NCBI GenBank assembly: GCA_963836605.1
Contig: CAWIKB010000009.1
Span: 186,001 to 250,000 of the forward strand
Length of the DNA: 64,000 nt
From: Bog-473 sp963836605
Lineage (GTDB): Bacteria; Actinomycetota; Acidimicrobiia; Acidimicrobiales; RAAP-2
Direction of reading: 5' to 3'
The notes under the pieces were generated by a model, which saw nothing but the letters and a program-made list of their open reading frames with translations, was not told where the DNA came from and did no database searches. A program made the position numbers and the translations under genes. Below are positions 24,792-34,078 of the stretch, piece after piece. How positions within the stretch are numbered: position 1 is the stretch's first letter; every line of letters starts with the position of its first letter.

Positions 24792-24940
24792 AACAGTGCT
24801 TCGTGCCCGGTATCGCCCCACCGCACGAGGAAGGGGGGGACACCGTCACTGGAATGCACCTCGAGCACCTCGCAATCGCGAGTGGGTTCTCCGGGGTGAT
24901 GGCCATGAATGATGATTCGATCTCCGACGCTTGCGAGCAT
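24740..24940 (-). CDS. DUF1918 family protein (Rv0569-like)
   Basis: A 66-residue protein: MLASVGDRIIIHGHHPGEPTRD, then CEVLEVHSSDGVPPFLVRWGDTGHEALFYPG and a final PDATVEHFEH. This is the full DUF1918 domain, a small SH3-like barrel. The ATG at 24940 is chosen because it begins the domain; the frame is open further upstream. M. tuberculosis Rv0569, of the same family, is among the strongest DosR-induced genes. Box E lies 54 bp upstream. The function is unknown; nucleic-acid binding has been suggested for the family. Confidence 0.85.
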   Translation of the reverse strand: MLASVGDRIIIHGHHPGEPTRDCEVLEVHSSDGVPPFLVRWGDTGHEALFYPGPDATVEHFEHPMK

Positions 24941-24993
24941 TTCGGTTCCTTTCTCTGCCCTGTCATGGTGGATCAACTTCCACAAATGGTCTA

Positions 24994-25007
24994 GGGCCAA
25001 AGGTCCT
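24994..25007 (-). promoter_or_regulatory. DosR-like box E (toward gene: AGGACCTTTGGCCC)
   Basis: It matches the consensus at 13 of 14 positions and lies 54 bp upstream of the DUF1918 start. Confidence 0.75.
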
Positions 25008-25055
25008 CCCGGTGATGGGCGTCCTCACCGCGTCGATGGTGTGTCCCGATCCGTG

Positions 25056-25502
25056 TCACTTTCGTACCACGAAGGCGGCAAAGCTTTCATAGAAGGACAT
25101 CGGTTCTTGAGCTCGGACCAGAACGGAGAAGAGCTCGCTCATTGAAACGATTCCGGTGGGTTTGCCGGATAGATCGAGGACCACGAGATGTCGAATGCCG
25201 AGGCTGACCATCAGTCCGGCTGCCTCTGCAACGCTCGCAGACACCGGGGACCAGTAAGGGTGGGCCGTGGCGACCTCTGCGACTACATCTTCAGCGTCGT
25301 GACCCTCCGCCCAGGCACCCGACAGATCGCGTTCAGTGACCACTCGAAGAGGCGGCTCAACCAGCACCGCACAGGAAACGGCATCACGGAGAAAGGATGA
25401 TGCCACCAACTGCAGCGTGTCTGTCTCTGAGACCGCGGTAAGAGGGCTGAGACGTATGGCACCGAGCGTCGTGTTGAAGCTGTCGGTGGATCGCATGTTC
25501 AT
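25056..25502 (-). CDS. CBS-domain pair protein
   Basis: A CBS pair of about 148 residues. The first module runs from AIRLSPLTAVSETDTLQLV to RVVTERDLSGAW, and the second from ATAHPYWSPVSASVAEAAGLM to GKPTGIVSMSELFSVLV. It probably binds an adenine nucleotide. I take the ATG at 25502, after GGATGGG, as start; one at 25520 is also possible but would lie only 16 bp from box F. The C-terminus ends soon after the second module. It is distinct in sequence from the CBS proteins at 8016 and 38236. Confidence 0.85.
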   Translation of the reverse strand: MNMRSTDSFNTTLGAIRLSPLTAVSETDTLQLVASSFLRDAVSCAVLVEPPLRVVTERDLSGAWAEGHDAEDVVAEVATAHPYWSPVSASVAEAAGLMVSLGIRHLVVLDLSGKPTGIVSMSELFSVLVRAQEPMSFYESFAAFVVRK

Positions 25503-25536
25503 GGTCCCATCCTGGGACATTCACACCGTTTCGCTA

Positions 25537-25550
25537 GGGCATTTTGTCCC
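25537..25550 (-). promoter_or_regulatory. DosR-like box F (toward gene: GGGACAAAATGCCC)
   Basis: GGGAC and GCCC halves are intact with an A/T centre. It lies 35 bp before the preferred CBS start. Confidence 0.65.
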
Positions 25551-25803
25551 AATTCCCAGCTGTGCGGGAACCACTTCGCTCTCCGGTTGACGGCGCCCAC
25601 GATGTCCGGCGTTTCGGACGATCGACGACTCTCGGTGGTCGCAACAGCTGTGACTTTGGACTCTACGTCCCCAGGCTGGGTGCCTGGGAGAATGAACTTT
25701 GCATGGCGGCGCGCGGCTTGGCTTCGTCGTTCGGGTGATCCTCAACGAGAGTGGCGACCGGACCATGATGTCGGTAGGCGAGTGGAGTATTGGAGGCACG
25801 TCA

Positions 25804-26721
25804 ATGACATCAGCTGCAATCCATACCGTTGGTCTGACCAAGCGCTACGGGAACGTCGAGGTATTGAGCGACCTGAGCCTCGATGTCTCGGCCGGCGAAG
25901 TCCTGGGTTATCTCGGGCCCAACGGAGCGGGCAAGACCACGACCATCCGCCTGTTGCTCGGTCTGATCCGCCCATCCGCCGGGCGGTCGGAGATCTTCGG
26001 TTTCGACAGCCAGGGCCAGGCGACCGAGGCGCACCGCCGCCTGGCCTATGTGCCTGGAGAATCCAATTTGTGGCCGTCACTGACCGGCGCGGAGACCCTC
26101 CACCTCCTGGGTCAAGTTCAGGGCCGCCTAGATGCCGTCTACCGGGATCAGCTCATTGAGCGATTCGACCTCGATCCGACAAAGAAGGTACGCGCGTACT
26201 CGAAGGGCAACCGCCAGAAGCTGATCTTGATCGCCGCCCTGATGACCCGGGCCGAACTACTGATACTCGACGAGCCCACGAGCGGGCTTGACCCGCTCAT
26301 GGAGCAAGCTTTCCGCAGGAGTGTGCACGAAGCCAGAGAGCGGGGACAGAGCGTGTTTCTCTCTTCGCATATCCTCTCGGAGGTCGAGGCGCTCTGTGAT
26401 CGGGTCGGGATCTTACGCGCCGGCAAGCTGGTCGACATTGGCACGCTGGCCGACATGCGCCACCTCTCCTCGCTCACCGTCGAGGCCACGTTCGACGGTT
26501 CAGTGCCTGACCTGGCCCGAGTCCCTGGCGTGAGCGCGGTTCAGGTCGACGGGCGGGTGGTGCGCTGCCAGGTCCAGGGCGCAGTCGAACCGTTGCTCAA
26601 AGTGTTGGCCTCCGCGGGGGTGCACGAGCTCTTGAGCCGTGAGCCCTCGCTCGAGGAGCTCTTCTTGGCCCACTACGGCGCCGGCCACGAGACCGAACCT
26701 GCCACGGCTCATGTCACCTGA
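25804..26721 (+). CDS. ABC transporter ATP-binding protein
   Basis: A 305-residue ABC ATPase of the daunorubicin-resistance/NatA type. It has Walker A (GPNGAGKTT), a Q-loop region with YVPGESNLWPSLT, a divergent signature YSKGNRQKL, Walker B (LLILDEPTSGLDP) and the switch His in SSHILSEVE. The C-terminal 80 residues (TVEATFDGSVP to LEELFLAHYG) are the usual accessory domain. The start at 25804 follows GGAGG. Its stop overlaps the start of the permease gene. Together they form an export system of unknown substrate. Confidence 0.9.
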   Translation: MTSAAIHTVGLTKRYGNVEVLSDLSLDVSAGEVLGYLGPNGAGKTTTIRLLLGLIRPSAGRSEIFGFDSQGQATEAHRRLAYVPGESNLWPSLTGAETLHLLGQVQGRLDAVYRDQLIERFDLDPTKKVRAYSKGNRQKLILIAALMTRAELLILDEPTSGLDPLMEQAFRRSVHEARERGQSVFLSSHILSEVEALCDRVGILRAGKLVDIGTLADMRHLSSLTVEATFDGSVPDLARVPGVSAVQVDGRVVRCQVQGAVEPLLKVLASAGVHELLSREPSLEELFLAHYGAGHETEPATAHVT

Positions 26722-28411
26722 TCTCGCTACTCGACCACCGCCGCTGGCTGAGCCGCCAAGCGGTGGGCACGACCTGGTCGTCGATGGTCCGGACCCCGCT
26801 GGTGGCCACCCGGATCGAATAGTGTTCCGCCTGACCTCGCGCCAGGCATTGCGATCTGGGCTTCTGTGGGGTTACGTCTTTGGCGCGTATATCGGTGCTC
26901 AAGCGCTCACGTACGCGTCCACGTACAAGAACAGGACATCACGCGACGCGCTGGCGAGGTCCTTTTCGTCGAGCAGCGGTCTCAACGCCTTGGTCGGTCC
27001 GGCCCACCAACTCCAGACAGTCACCGGCTACACAGCGTGGAAGTCTCTGGGTTCCCTCAGCATCCTGGGTAGCGTCTGGGCTCTGCTTCTGGCGACAAGG
27101 CTCTTGCGAGGAGAAGAAGACGCCGGTCGATGGGAACTTCTTCTTGCTGGTCATACCACCCGCCGTCGGGCGGCTACGCAGGCGACCGCAGGTCTCGCCG
27201 TCGGTCTGGTGGCTCTGTTTGCTATCACCGCTGTCGCAACGGTGGCCATCGGACACACCCCGAGGGTCCACTACACCGCCTCGGCAGCAACCTTCTTCGC
27301 GCTGTCGGTTTGCTCCGGTCCGGCCCTGTTCCTTGCCATCGGTGTGGTGACCAGCCAGCTGGCCGCGAGCCGCCGTCAGGCTGCCGCGTATGCCGCTGGA
27401 GCCCTTGGCGTCTGCTTCGCCCTGCGTATGGCAGCGGACTCATCGAGCGCCCTCAGCTGGTTGCGCTGGTCCAGCGCTCTGGGCTGGGTGGATCAACTTC
27501 AGCCCTTCACGAGCCCACAACCCGTCGCCCTTGCCCTGATCTTTGGGCTGGCTGCAGTCCTGGCATCACTCGGGATCTACTTCGCCGGCGCCCGTGACCT
27601 CGGCGCAAGCACGCTCCCGGACCACGCAAGCTCCAAACCACACATGGTGCTTCTCTTCGGTCCGGTTGGGCTCACGGTGCGCCTCATCCGCCCGACCGTG
27701 CTCGGCTGGCTTGCGGGGATCTGTGCGTTTGGATTGCTCCTGGGCTCGGTGGCGAAGCAGGCGGCGAAGTCCCTCGAGGCGTCTCCGAGCGTCCAATCCG
27801 CCCTGTCGCGTCTGGGCGGGCGGGGTGGAGAGATCAAGGCCTACCTCGGAGTGTCCTTCTTGATCATTGCCTTGCTGGTGGTCCTCATCGCTGCAGGCCA
27901 GATCACCGCCATGCGGCGAGAAGAATCCGGCGGGCTCATCGAACACCTCCTGGTTCGTCCCGTCTCACGACCGAGGTGGATGGCGGTCCGGCTCGGCGTT
28001 GCAGCCTTCGCCATCGCGCTCGGAGGTTCGCTCTCCGGTGTCTTCGCCTGGCTGGGCGTGACCAGCCAGGGCGTTACCGTCAGCTTTCCGAGCCTTCTCG
28101 GTGCCGGTCTGAACACGGTGCCCCCGGCCCTGTGCCTCCTCGGTATCGGCGCCCTCGCCTGGGGTGCCATACCCCGGCTGTCATCGGTCGCCGTCTATTC
28201 GGTGCTCGCGTGGAGCTTTCTGGTCGAACTCCTCGCCGGGGTCGTGAACTCGAATCATTGGCTGCTCGATACTTCGATCTTCAACCAGTTGAGGCCTTCC
28301 CCAGCTGTGGCTCCGGACTGGATCAGTGGCGGTGTCATGATCGCCGTCGGCGTTCTGCTGGCGATGTTGGGTGCGCTCGCCTTTGTGCATCGAGATCTGA
28401 CGCCCGAATGA
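26711..28411 (+). CDS. ABC transporter permease (ABC-2-like, duplicated)
   Basis: A 566-residue integral membrane protein with about 12 hydrophobic segments in two halves (residues about 60-300 and 330-560). Each half holds the LLAGHTTRRRAAT / LLVRPVSRPRWMA loop seen in ABC-2 permeases of polyketide or drug exporters. The first 45 residues are cytosolic. The start at 26711 overlaps the ATPase gene by 11 bases. It makes the membrane part of the transporter; the fused double permease would allow one permease per ATPase dimer. Confidence 0.85.
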   Translation: MSPDLATRPPPLAEPPSGGHDLVVDGPDPAGGHPDRIVFRLTSRQALRSGLLWGYVFGAYIGAQALTYASTYKNRTSRDALARSFSSSSGLNALVGPAHQLQTVTGYTAWKSLGSLSILGSVWALLLATRLLRGEEDAGRWELLLAGHTTRRRAATQATAGLAVGLVALFAITAVATVAIGHTPRVHYTASAATFFALSVCSGPALFLAIGVVTSQLAASRRQAAAYAAGALGVCFALRMAADSSSALSWLRWSSALGWVDQLQPFTSPQPVALALIFGLAAVLASLGIYFAGARDLGASTLPDHASSKPHMVLLFGPVGLTVRLIRPTVLGWLAGICAFGLLLGSVAKQAAKSLEASPSVQSALSRLGGRGGEIKAYLGVSFLIIALLVVLIAAGQITAMRREESGGLIEHLLVRPVSRPRWMAVRLGVAAFAIALGGSLSGVFAWLGVTSQGVTVSFPSLLGAGLNTVPPALCLLGIGALAWGAIPRLSSVAVYSVLAWSFLVELLAGVVNSNHWLLDTSIFNQLRPSPAVAPDWISGGVMIAVGVLLAMLGALAFVHRDLTPE

Positions 28412-28504
28412 CGCGCGCAGAATGCGTGCCGCTACGGTCGAGCTCCCGCCACTCAGTTTTCGACGGGACGTGTGAGAATGGGCACTCAATCGGAGAGTGA
28501 ACTG

Positions 28505-28518
28505 CGGACCTTCGACCC
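28505..28518 (+). promoter_or_regulatory. Possible DosR-like box G (CGGACCTTCGACCC)
   Basis: Eleven of 14 bases match the consensus, and the orientation is correct for the WS/DGAT gene 122 bp downstream. It is weaker than boxes A-F. Confidence 0.4.
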
Positions 28519-28639
28519 TGTTCGGCAGGGCTCGACTCCCGCATACTCAGGTTGCCATGGGGAAGACGACAGAGGTCCAGGGACGAATGGAGGCCCGGAC
28601 CGGCATCGCTTCGACGCCCAGCCAACTCGATGGGTCGAC

Positions 28640-30049
28640 ATGACCCAAGGCCCGGGACTCTCCCCGCTCGATGCGATCTTTCTTCATATTGAATCCGATC
28701 GAACGCCAATGCACATGGCATCGGTCGCCATTCTCGAGGCCGGACCCCTCGAAGACGAAAACGGCAGGCTGCGTATCGACGATCTTCGTGCGTTGATCTC
28801 GAGCAGAATGGACTTGGTGCCCAAACTGCGACAGAGGGCGCGGCCTGGACTCATGCACGAAGCACCACCGATCTGGTCGGACGACCCAACGTTCGACATT
28901 TCCGAGCACGTCCGGTGCCGCCAACTACCGGCACCGGGGACCGAGGAAGAGCTCAGGCGTCTGTGCGGCGAGATCTTGGCGTCTCCGCTTGACAGAGCGC
29001 ATCCATTGTGGGAACTCATCTTCGTAGAGGGGCTGGATGACCATCGGGTTGCCCTCATCGAGAAACTGCATCATTCGATGGCCGACGGCCTGGCCGCCGC
29101 TGAGCTGGCAACCGTCCTCTTGGACCTCTCGCCGCATCCCGGCTCCGTGGGCCACCCCGGTGACTGGCTGCCCACCGGCCCGCCCCCGGTTGCTCTGGGG
29201 GCTGCCCGGGACCTCCTCCACTTGGGTGAACTCTCGCTCCAGGCTGCTGGTTGGGGGGCCTGGACCTTGCTGCACCCGCTTCGCCGTGCGAAGGGTTTCG
29301 TGCGGACAAGCAACGCCATGGGGACATTGGTCCGGCCACGGACGATAGCTCCTCGCTCGCCGCTCAACGCACAAATTGGACCGGCGCGACAATTTCAGTT
29401 CGTGCGCCTGAGCCTCGCCGAGGTGCGTGATGTCGCCCATTTCGAGGACGCCACGATCAATGACGGCCTCCTGACGATTGTGACCGGTGGTTTGCGTAAG
29501 CTACTCGAGCGGAGTGGCGAGCTGACATCGACCAGCGAGTTGCAGGCGTTGGTTCCCGTCGGGCTCGAGGGCCACCAGGGGAGGGGACTCGCAAACAAAG
29601 TCTCGGCCTTCTTGGTCAGGCTTCCGGTAGGCCTCGCTGATCCCGGTGCCGTGCTGAAGGCGGTCTCGTCGGGCACGAAACGGAACAAGGAGCACCATCA
29701 AGAGCTGGCGGTGGGAATCTTCCTGCAACTGCTTGAGCCCCTGCCGCAGAGCCTCCTCGCGAGAGTGGCCGGATTGGTGCAGCACCAACCTTTCTTCAAC
29801 CTCATTGTGACGAATGTACCTGGCCCCACCGTCCCTCTCTACGCGCTTGGGGCAAAGGTCCTCGAGGTCTTTCCGATCGTGCCGCTGGTCGGGAATCAGG
29901 GTCTCGGTATCGCTGCACTCTCCTACGAAGGTCATCTCAACCTGGGCGTCTTCTCCGACCCCGCCATTTGTCCGGACACCGAACTCTTCTGTCAAGGGGC
30001 GCAATCGACGCTCGAGACGCTCGTCGAACGGCATGCCGATGGCCGCTGA
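28640..30049 (+). CDS. Wax ester synthase/acyl-CoA:diacylglycerol acyltransferase (WS/DGAT) 2
   Basis: A second WS/DGAT of about 469 residues with the active-site HHSMADG near residue 135. TINDGLLTIVTGGLRKLL stands for the ND motif, then NLIVTNVPGPTVPLYALG and GIAALSYEGHLNLG. The start at 28640 (MTQGPGLSPLDAIFLHIES) is the standard family N-terminus. It is only distantly similar to the copy at 6415. M. tuberculosis tgs1 (Rv3130c) is a DosR-regulon member that makes triacylglycerol in hypoxia, and box G hints at the same here. Confidence 0.9.
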   Translation: MTQGPGLSPLDAIFLHIESDRTPMHMASVAILEAGPLEDENGRLRIDDLRALISSRMDLVPKLRQRARPGLMHEAPPIWSDDPTFDISEHVRCRQLPAPGTEEELRRLCGEILASPLDRAHPLWELIFVEGLDDHRVALIEKLHHSMADGLAAAELATVLLDLSPHPGSVGHPGDWLPTGPPPVALGAARDLLHLGELSLQAAGWGAWTLLHPLRRAKGFVRTSNAMGTLVRPRTIAPRSPLNAQIGPARQFQFVRLSLAEVRDVAHFEDATINDGLLTIVTGGLRKLLERSGELTSTSELQALVPVGLEGHQGRGLANKVSAFLVRLPVGLADPGAVLKAVSSGTKRNKEHHQELAVGIFLQLLEPLPQSLLARVAGLVQHQPFFNLIVTNVPGPTVPLYALGAKVLEVFPIVPLVGNQGLGIAALSYEGHLNLGVFSDPAICPDTELFCQGAQSTLETLVERHADGR

Positions 30050-30208
30050 GGTCAACGCGCGACGGCTGCGACGCTGCCGGGCCTCTGCAACACCGCGGCT
30101 CATCCCAAATTCATGATGCTCCGATGCAAACCCGTAGCGGTGTCCGGACCTGCATGCCACACTGTGCGGTAATGCAAGGGCCGATCCGGAAAGCCGGCTG
30201 ACCGAGCC

Positions 30209-31510
30209 ATGCCGCGGACGTGTTCTCCGGAAGAAGCGGTCGCCCTGGTGCGGTCCACAGATCAGATTGGATTGGGCCTCGGTCCGGGCAATCCGGACGC
30301 CTTCTTGACCGCCCTGGGCTCCCGAGACGATTGGGTGGACCTGGTGCTGGGCGGGGCCCTCTTGCTCAACTACTACGAGGTGTTCACGAGGCGTGGCGTC
30401 TCCTATCGGTGCGGGTTCTTCGGACCGGCCGAGAGGCTCCTCCTGGCCGAGGGTCATCGGGTCGATCTCGTGCCGGGAGGTTTCCGGCAATTCGCTCCGA
30501 TACTGGCCCGGTTCGCACCGCGTATCATGGCGGCCCAGGCTGCGCCCCCCGACGCCGATGGCAACGTGAATCTCTCCCTCCATCTCGGGGCCACGCGAGC
30601 CGAGCTCCTTCGAGCCGGACGTGACCCCGATCGGCTCCTGATCGTCGAAGTCAACCCCAACTTGCCTCGCACCATGAGCCTCCCGCCGGAGTTCGACAAC
30701 ACCATTCCGCTCGAACTGATCGATGTCCTGGTCGAGAATGACGGATTGCCCTTCACTCTGGAGGAGCCACCGACTGACGATGTGGATCTGGCCATTGCCC
30801 GCAATGCCCTTCGCTTCGTCACATCTGGCGCCACTCTGCAGACCGGCATCGGTGCCATTCCGAACATCGTCGCCTCGGAGCTGGCGTCGGGCCCGCTCGG
30901 TGACTTCGGCATTCACTCGGAGATGTTCACCAACGGCCTCATGCGCCTTCACGAAGCCGGCAAGGTGTCGAATGCGCACAAAGGCATTTACGATGGCGTT
31001 TCCGTCACCACGTTCGCGTTTGGCTCGGCCGAGCTGTACCGATGGCTCGACGGGAACGACCACGTGGCATTCATGGATGTGGACGTGGTCAACGACCCCA
31101 CTGTCATCGCGCACAACACCAACCTGGTGTCGATCAACGGTGCCCTGTCGATCGACCTGTACGGTCAGGTCGTGGCTGACAACATCCGCGGCAAGCAAAT
31201 ATCGGGAGTCGGCGGACACGAGGATTTCGTCGCAGGGGCGGAAATGCACCTCGATGCCCACTCGCTGATCTGTCTGCGGTCAACCGCATCGTCGGGAGGG
31301 AAGACCATCTCCCGGATCGCGGGGACACTGCCTGAGGGATCCATCGTCTCCACTCCACGGCACCACACGGGAGTCGTCATTACTGAATACGGTTCCGCAG
31401 AGGTGGCGGGACTGACGGTCACCGAGCGCGCCCATGCCCTGGTGGAGATCGCACACCCCGAGTTTCGCCCCGAGCTACGTAAGGTCGCCGATGGAGTGGG
31501 ACGTCGCTGA
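30209..31510 (+). CDS. Acetyl-CoA hydrolase/transferase family protein (CoA-transferase, cat1/4HB type)
   Basis: A 433-residue class I CoA-transferase of the acetyl-CoA hydrolase family. It shows APPDADGNVNLSLHLG in the N-terminal half, the GIGAIPNIVA loop, the presumed catalytic Glu in GIHSEMFTNG, and GKQISGVGGHEDFVAGA and VVITEYGSAEVAGLT at the end. Such enzymes move CoA between acetate and succinate, 4-hydroxybutyrate or other acids. It is followed 42 bp later by a small acidic gene. A paralog lies at 61789-63066. An acetate kinase remnant lies nearby, so acetate/CoA metabolism is a theme. Confidence 0.85.
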   Translation: MPRTCSPEEAVALVRSTDQIGLGLGPGNPDAFLTALGSRDDWVDLVLGGALLLNYYEVFTRRGVSYRCGFFGPAERLLLAEGHRVDLVPGGFRQFAPILARFAPRIMAAQAAPPDADGNVNLSLHLGATRAELLRAGRDPDRLLIVEVNPNLPRTMSLPPEFDNTIPLELIDVLVENDGLPFTLEEPPTDDVDLAIARNALRFVTSGATLQTGIGAIPNIVASELASGPLGDFGIHSEMFTNGLMRLHEAGKVSNAHKGIYDGVSVTTFAFGSAELYRWLDGNDHVAFMDVDVVNDPTVIAHNTNLVSINGALSIDLYGQVVADNIRGKQISGVGGHEDFVAGAEMHLDAHSLICLRSTASSGGKTISRIAGTLPEGSIVSTPRHHTGVVITEYGSAEVAGLTVTERAHALVEIAHPEFRPELRKVADGVGRR

Positions 31511-31552
31511 TGTGGCGACACCGTCCGACGACCGAGCAACGGAAGGAAATCC

Positions 31553-31906
31553 ATGAGTCCCCAAGATGAACAATCCTTCGAGGAGCCGATGGGTACCGAA
31601 GCGTTCGAGCAGGATGATGAGGCGACGGACGAGGAAGCCCGTGTGAACAAAGACTTCGTCGAAGAACTTGAGCAGGACCCCTCTATCGACCCAGCCCTCT
31701 TGGTAGACGATCGGGAGCTCGAGGAGATCGGGGCCAATCTCGACGACCCCGAGGTTCTGGTCACGCTCGACGGTGGGATCGACGATCCGGATGGGCTTGG
31801 TGGACCAAGGGCCCAGGGCGACACGAGAGGGGAGTCGGAAGACGGTTGGGATCTCGATGCACCTCTCGCGAGCGAAGACGACGAGAGTGCCGGTTCGACG
31901 GACTGA
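31553..31906 (+). CDS. Small highly acidic protein, unknown function
   Basis: A 117-residue protein with a clear GGAAGGA ribosome site. It is extremely acidic (FEEPMGTEAFEQDDEATDEEA, LEQDPSIDPALLVDDRELEE) and has no obvious hydrophobic core, so it is likely disordered. Short acidic proteins of this composition occur in actinobacteria without known function. It is probably co-transcribed with the CoA-transferase gene. Confidence 0.65.
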   Translation: MSPQDEQSFEEPMGTEAFEQDDEATDEEARVNKDFVEELEQDPSIDPALLVDDRELEEIGANLDDPEVLVTLDGGIDDPDGLGGPRAQGDTRGESEDGWDLDAPLASEDDESAGSTD

Positions 31907-31951
31907 CGGCCGGGAGAGGTGGTGCGGGACCCCCCGAGTCGAGCGGGCCCG

Positions 31952-33436
31952 TCAGTCCTCTCCGTGAGATCCCGAAAATGGAATTCCCTCCCCGGAACCG
32001 GTGGAGGGGTAGCGCCGCACGACCCAGACCGAAATGATCCCCGCCAGGGCCGCGAGCCCCAGTGCGACATAGGGGAAGACGTCATAGGGGGCGGGTTGCC
32101 CTGGCTTGCAGAGTTCAATGAAGGGAACAACCAGGACAGCCGCGCCAAATGCGGGCACGATCACGTGGCGAAACGGAGAGAACATCGTGCGGTGCCGGCG
32201 CCACATGAAGATCGGGAGCGAGAGGCTGGTCATGAGGTAGACGATCAGGATCACGATGGTGCCCATGGTCGAGCATTCGGCGTACAGACCGACCGGATTC
32301 ATCGACCCGGTGCCCACACCGACGACGTGGAAGAGAGCCCACACCCCAATGATCCCGAGCCCGATCACGGCCATGGCGACGAGCGCGTTCATCGGGGTGT
32401 CCAGTCGAGGACGGAGCCGCCCCAGCCAAGCGGGTAGGAGTCCGGATCGGCCCCCATCGAAGAGCATGCGCGCCTGGGAGTTCGTACCGGCAACCAAGGC
32501 AGCAAGGACCGAGACGATCCCCGCGATCCAGGCCAGAACCGCCGCACCGCCGAGGTAGCTGTCGGCCACACTGAGAAACGGCACCGACGAACGGCCAATG
32601 GACGAGACGTCGTAGTGAAATCCGGTGATCGTCGCATAGGCGAAGAGGACGAAGAGCACGATGGCCAATGAGACGGAAATGTACAGGGCCCTTGGCACGG
32701 TACGTCTGGGCGTACGACATTCCTCGGCGAGCGCCGGGCCGTTCTCCCAGCCGATGAACATGTACAGGGCCAGCGGGAACCCAGCGGAGAGGCCGGTCAG
32801 CCCGCCGGAGAGATGGGACCAGGAAAATGGGGCGGCCGACAGGTGGCCACGCTCTTCCCACAGGACGACGACGCACACCGCCAACATGACTGCCACCTGG
32901 ATCAACACCGCCACGCCGACTGCCGTCGTGGAGAGTCGGATGCCCCTTGCCGTCAGCCAGGTGGCGCAGACCGTGAGGACCACGGTGAGTGGTCCCCAGG
33001 GAAGATCCAAAGGGGTGTAGTGAGACAGCGTCATCGTCACCATGCCCCCAGCCATGGCGAACACGCCGGCCATGGCGACCGTGTAGCCAACGGTCACCAA
33101 GAGGGCCGTCATCACCCCGGCTCGCGATCCGAGTCCCGTCTCCACGTAGGTGATGAAGCTTCCCGCGGATGGTTCGACCTTCGTGAACTCAGCCACCGTC
33201 CAGGCCAGCAGCACCACCGCCACGCCAGCGGCCAGGATCGTCAAGGGCGCGGCCACGCCGGCTGTCACCGCGATCACCCCGAAGGCGAAGTAGAAGTCGA
33301 TCCCCGGCCCGATGTTGGCCACCGTCGAAACGGTGACGTCGGCGGTGCCGAGCTGACCGGCCCTCAGCGGACCGCTGCGGGCAGCCGCGGCATATCCTCC
33401 GGCCGACGGTTGTCCGGGGTCGACCTCAGGGGTCAT
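31952..33436 (-). CDS. APC superfamily amino acid/polyamine permease
   Basis: A 494-residue transporter with 12 predicted membrane segments. The first has STVANIGPGIDFYFAFG, where the GPG helix break of the LeuT fold lies in TM1. FIGWENGPALAEECRTPRRTVPRA is the conserved TM6 region with the E-x-x-x-P-R-R loop of APC permeases. The substrate is unknown, with amino acids or amines likely. Its ATG overlaps the stop of the acetate kinase remnant (ATGA), showing that the two once formed a coupled operon. Confidence 0.88.
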   Translation of the reverse strand: MTPEVDPGQPSAGGYAAAARSGPLRAGQLGTADVTVSTVANIGPGIDFYFAFGVIAVTAGVAAPLTILAAGVAVVLLAWTVAEFTKVEPSAGSFITYVETGLGSRAGVMTALLVTVGYTVAMAGVFAMAGGMVTMTLSHYTPLDLPWGPLTVVLTVCATWLTARGIRLSTTAVGVAVLIQVAVMLAVCVVVLWEERGHLSAAPFSWSHLSGGLTGLSAGFPLALYMFIGWENGPALAEECRTPRRTVPRALYISVSLAIVLFVLFAYATITGFHYDVSSIGRSSVPFLSVADSYLGGAAVLAWIAGIVSVLAALVAGTNSQARMLFDGGRSGLLPAWLGRLRPRLDTPMNALVAMAVIGLGIIGVWALFHVVGVGTGSMNPVGLYAECSTMGTIVILIVYLMTSLSLPIFMWRRHRTMFSPFRHVIVPAFGAAVLVVPFIELCKPGQPAPYDVFPYVALGLAALAGIISVWVVRRYPSTGSGEGIPFSGSHGED

Positions 33437-33981
33437 TGCAGCAGGTCCCGCACATGACGTGCAATCTCGAGATCTTCACGGGCGGCCACGACCAACACGG
33501 CGGACGGAGCGCCTCGAAGCGACGCCACGGCGTCTCCTTGGGCCGAGCCATTGGCAGCTTCCAGGATCCGCACTCCGAGAAATCCAAGGCCCCTTCCGAC
33601 GTCCGAGCGCAGCCGCGGTGCGTTCTCACCCACTCGGCCGGTGAGACCACGAAGTCCAGAATCGTGTTCGAGGATCGACCCGATTTCGTCGGGCGAGAGC
33701 CCACCATGCCGCTGGACCCACAAGATCAGCCCCGGATCGATGCTGCCCGAGCGCGCCGCCATGACGAGGTCCTCCATGGGAGCGAATCCCATGGTGGTGT
33801 CCACTGAACGTCCGTTGACGACGGCCGCCAGTGAAGCCCCGGACCCGATGTGGGCCGTCACCAGGCGGAGATGTCCCCGGGCCCGCGCACAGCGGCACTC
33901 CGTCAGAAGATGGTCGACGCCAGGCTCGATGCCCGTCGTTACGGACGCCAGCACGGCGAAGATCCCCCCGAGGTCGCCCAT
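33433..33981 (-). pseudogene. ackA: Acetate kinase remnant (N-terminus and central segment missing)
   Basis: From about 33870 downward the reading is clearly acetate kinase: LRLVTAHIGSGASLAAVVNGRSVDTTMGFAPMEDLV, with the active-site Arg in ARSGSIDP, then GLSPDEI. After GLRGLTG it jumps directly to RVGENAPRLRSDVGRGLGFLGV. The roughly 60 residues normally between GLTG and GGVGEN are deleted. The first 170 or so residues, with the ATP/acetate-binding start NAGSSS, are absent. It keeps the C-terminal end EIARHVRDLL. It cannot be an active kinase. It is followed by the APC permease (ATGA overlap) and preceded by a USP gene. The reading frame remains open, so the loss was by in-frame or compensated deletions. 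Confidence 0.8.
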
Positions 33982-34078
33982 TGGCGTTGGGAAGGCGCAC
34001 CCCCTTCGGAGACTCCGACAGGTGGGCGCGGCTAGGTGGATCAGCGGTCAGTCCGGAGTAGAACAAAGTGATAATGGG

